Assembly (NCBI RefSeq): GCF_001280305.1 | Contig: NZ_CP012623.1 | Span: forward strand, 1,054,001 to 1,118,000 | DNA: 64,000 bases | Direction: 5' to 3' | DNA from: Hymenobacter sp. DG25A | GTDB lineage: Bacteria; Bacteroidota; Bacteroidia; Cytophagales; Hymenobacteraceae | Shown: positions 63,181 to 64,000 of the stretch, one piece after another | Layout: each line of letters starts with the position of its first letter | Position numbering within the stretch: the first letter of the stretch is position 1 | Program-made: the position numbers and the translations under genes | Notes under the pieces: generated by a model | Told to the model about the DNA's origin: nothing | What the model saw: only the letters and a program-made list of their open reading frames with translations | Databases searched by the model: none

Positions 63181-63726
63181 TTAATCGGAGTGGGTATTGA
63201 TGTACTGTTCAATCTTTTTGGCGGCGTGGTGGTAGGAGGCTTTCAGCGCGCCTACGCTGGTGCCGGTTACTTCTGCCATTTGCTCATAGGGCATTTCATC
63301 ATAGTAGCGCAGGTTGAACACCAGGCGCTGCTTATCCGGCAGCTGCAGAATGGCTTTTTGCAGCTTCAGCTCTATTTCGTCGCCGGCAATGGCGGGGTCG
63401 GCCTCCACCTTGGCGGCCAGCTCAGCCCCCACATCATTCAGCGGCAGAAAGAACTTGCGCCGCTTGCTACTCAGGAAGTTCAGGCACTCGTTGGTGGCAA
63501 TGCGGTAAATCCAGGTGTAGAGGGAGGCATCCTGGCGGAAGTTCTCCAGGTGCTTCCACACTTTAATAAACACATCCTGCGTCAGGTCGTCGGCGTCCTC
63601 GTGGTCAATCACCATTTTGCGCACGTGCCAGTACACCTTCGTCTGGTATTTGCGCACCAGCTGGTTGAAGGCCACGTTGCGGGCGGCCGGGTCCTGAAAC
63701 TTGAGTAGTATTTCCTGGTCTTCCAA
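63181..63726 (-). CDS. ECF-type RNA polymerase sigma factor
   Basis: The 181-residue protein has sigma region 2 (about 18-90, with YWHVRKMVIDHEDADDLTQD, quoted in part: DHEDADDLTQDVFIKVWKHL) and region 4 (about 125-175, LPDKQRLVFNLRYYDEMPYEQ, in part: VFNLRYYDEMPYEQM). It recruits RNA polymerase to a stress regulon, probably for envelope stress because its operon encodes a membrane protein and a periplasmic protein. It lies at the head of the operon. A TACCTTTTTG sequence about 35 nt upstream could be its promoter element. Confidence 0.93.
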   Translation of the reverse strand: MEDQEILLKFQDPAARNVAFNQLVRKYQTKVYWHVRKMVIDHEDADDLTQDVFIKVWKHLENFRQDASLYTWIYRIATNECLNFLSSKRRKFFLPLNDVGAELAAKVEADPAIAGDEIELKLQKAILQLPDKQRLVFNLRYYDEMPYEQMAEVTGTSVGALKASYHHAAKKIEQYINTHSD

Positions 63727-63907
63727 ACAGGGTGCGGAGAGAGGTGACGGCGGCTTAGAGGCAAAAAGGTAGCCCGGGTTTAAAAGCCCGTTCGTTCTTT
63801 CTGATTTGGTGTGCTGGGCCTAGCTCACATAAAGATGGTATTGATTTAAAAAGTGATGCGGTGTGAGGGTGATTACCCGGAAAATTAAAACAGATAAATA
63901 TTAATTT

Positions 63908-63932
63908 ATAGGAGAATGATTCTTACTCCTAT
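63908..63932. promoter_or_regulatory. Palindromic operator candidate upstream of the last gene
   Basis: ATAGGAG (63908-63914) and CTCCTAT (63926-63932) form a perfect 7-bp inverted repeat with an 11-bp spacer in an AT-rich region 29 nt before the ATG at 63961. It could bind a regulator or form a hairpin. Confidence 0.4.
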
Positions 63933-63960
63933 TTTTACCCCGAAATCTACCTTCTGCGCT

Positions 63961-64000
63961 ATGAGCAATCTGATACAATTTGTTGCCAACCACGACGACC
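63961..64000 (+). CDS. Unknown protein, N-terminal fragment
   Basis: An ATG at 63961 opens a frame reading MSNLIQFVANHDD to the window edge. It lies 29 nt after a palindrome in a divergent region with the sigma factor. I have a vague memory of zinc-ribbon proteins with such a start in Hymenobacter, but thirteen residues cannot support it. Confidence 0.45.
   Translation, partial: MSNLIQFVANHDD

Overview
The window looks like chromosome of a Bacteroidota member of the order Cytophagales, most like Hymenobacter. The support is moderately high GC, promoters with the Bacteroidota -7 element (TAnnTTTG) in front of several genes and both tRNAs, few Shine-Dalgarno sequences, and many Bacteroidota family types (TPR-SH3 protein, DUF4173, low-affinity iron permease, NFACT, OmpA fusion, sphingobacterial-type MCE operon). 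The genus is an inference.

Layout. 0-2.7 kb: start of an RlmD-like rRNA methyltransferase, an SDR oxidoreductase, a TPR-SH3 membrane protein, tRNA-Lys and a decayed IS3 orfA. 2.7-11.8 kb: a minus-strand nucleotide cluster pyrB-pyrC-purE-purK-carA-carB, preceded by an unusual leader with a strong terminator. purE/purK look betaproteobacterial and pyrB/pyrC do not look typical of the phylum, so the cluster appears mosaic. 12.1-15.4 kb: a membrane protein, winged-helix regulator and DUF4173 module bracketed by two CTTTG-N5-CAAAG palindromes. 15.5-23.9 kb: an OmpA-fused periplasmic protein, a TMEM175-like channel, UvrA2, a methyltransferase, an orphan ABC ATPase and three small unknown genes.

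23.9-41 kb is the most distinctive part. A minus-strand operon (beta-CASP RNase, DUF1003, P-type ATPase, L,D-transpeptidase) diverges from a universal stress protein gene. Next come an AMP-phosphorylase-like enzyme, a PRPP-synthetase-like enzyme and a small cNMP-binding-fold protein, all translationally coupled. Then follow an FNR-like regulator with the cysteine spacing of an oxygen-sensing Fe-S protein, three more tandem Usp genes, and an MlaE-MlaF-MlaD lipid transport operon. FNR-type boxes (TGAT-N4-ATCA) lie in two of the promoter regions. I read this as an oxygen-limitation or dormancy island combining stress proteins, RNA turnover, ion pumping, cell wall repair and nucleotide/ribose-phosphate recycling.

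41-64 kb: a RecE-like nuclease-fold protein, an alpha/beta hydrolase, a J-domain-like protein, RtcB, MOSC, an iron block (VIT, Dps, low-affinity iron permease), tRNA-Leu, NFACT, a PhnP-like hydrolase, a receiver protein beside a giant hybrid kinase, glycosyltransferase-miaA, a frameshifted outer-membrane protein gene, pfkA, a TerB-like protein, a class III aminotransferase, and an ECF sigma operon at the end. Two copies of a ~97-bp palindromic repeat sit in this half. I saw no CRISPR array, prophage, complete IS or replication origin. Family names and taxonomic impressions come from memory of the families; no database search was possible.
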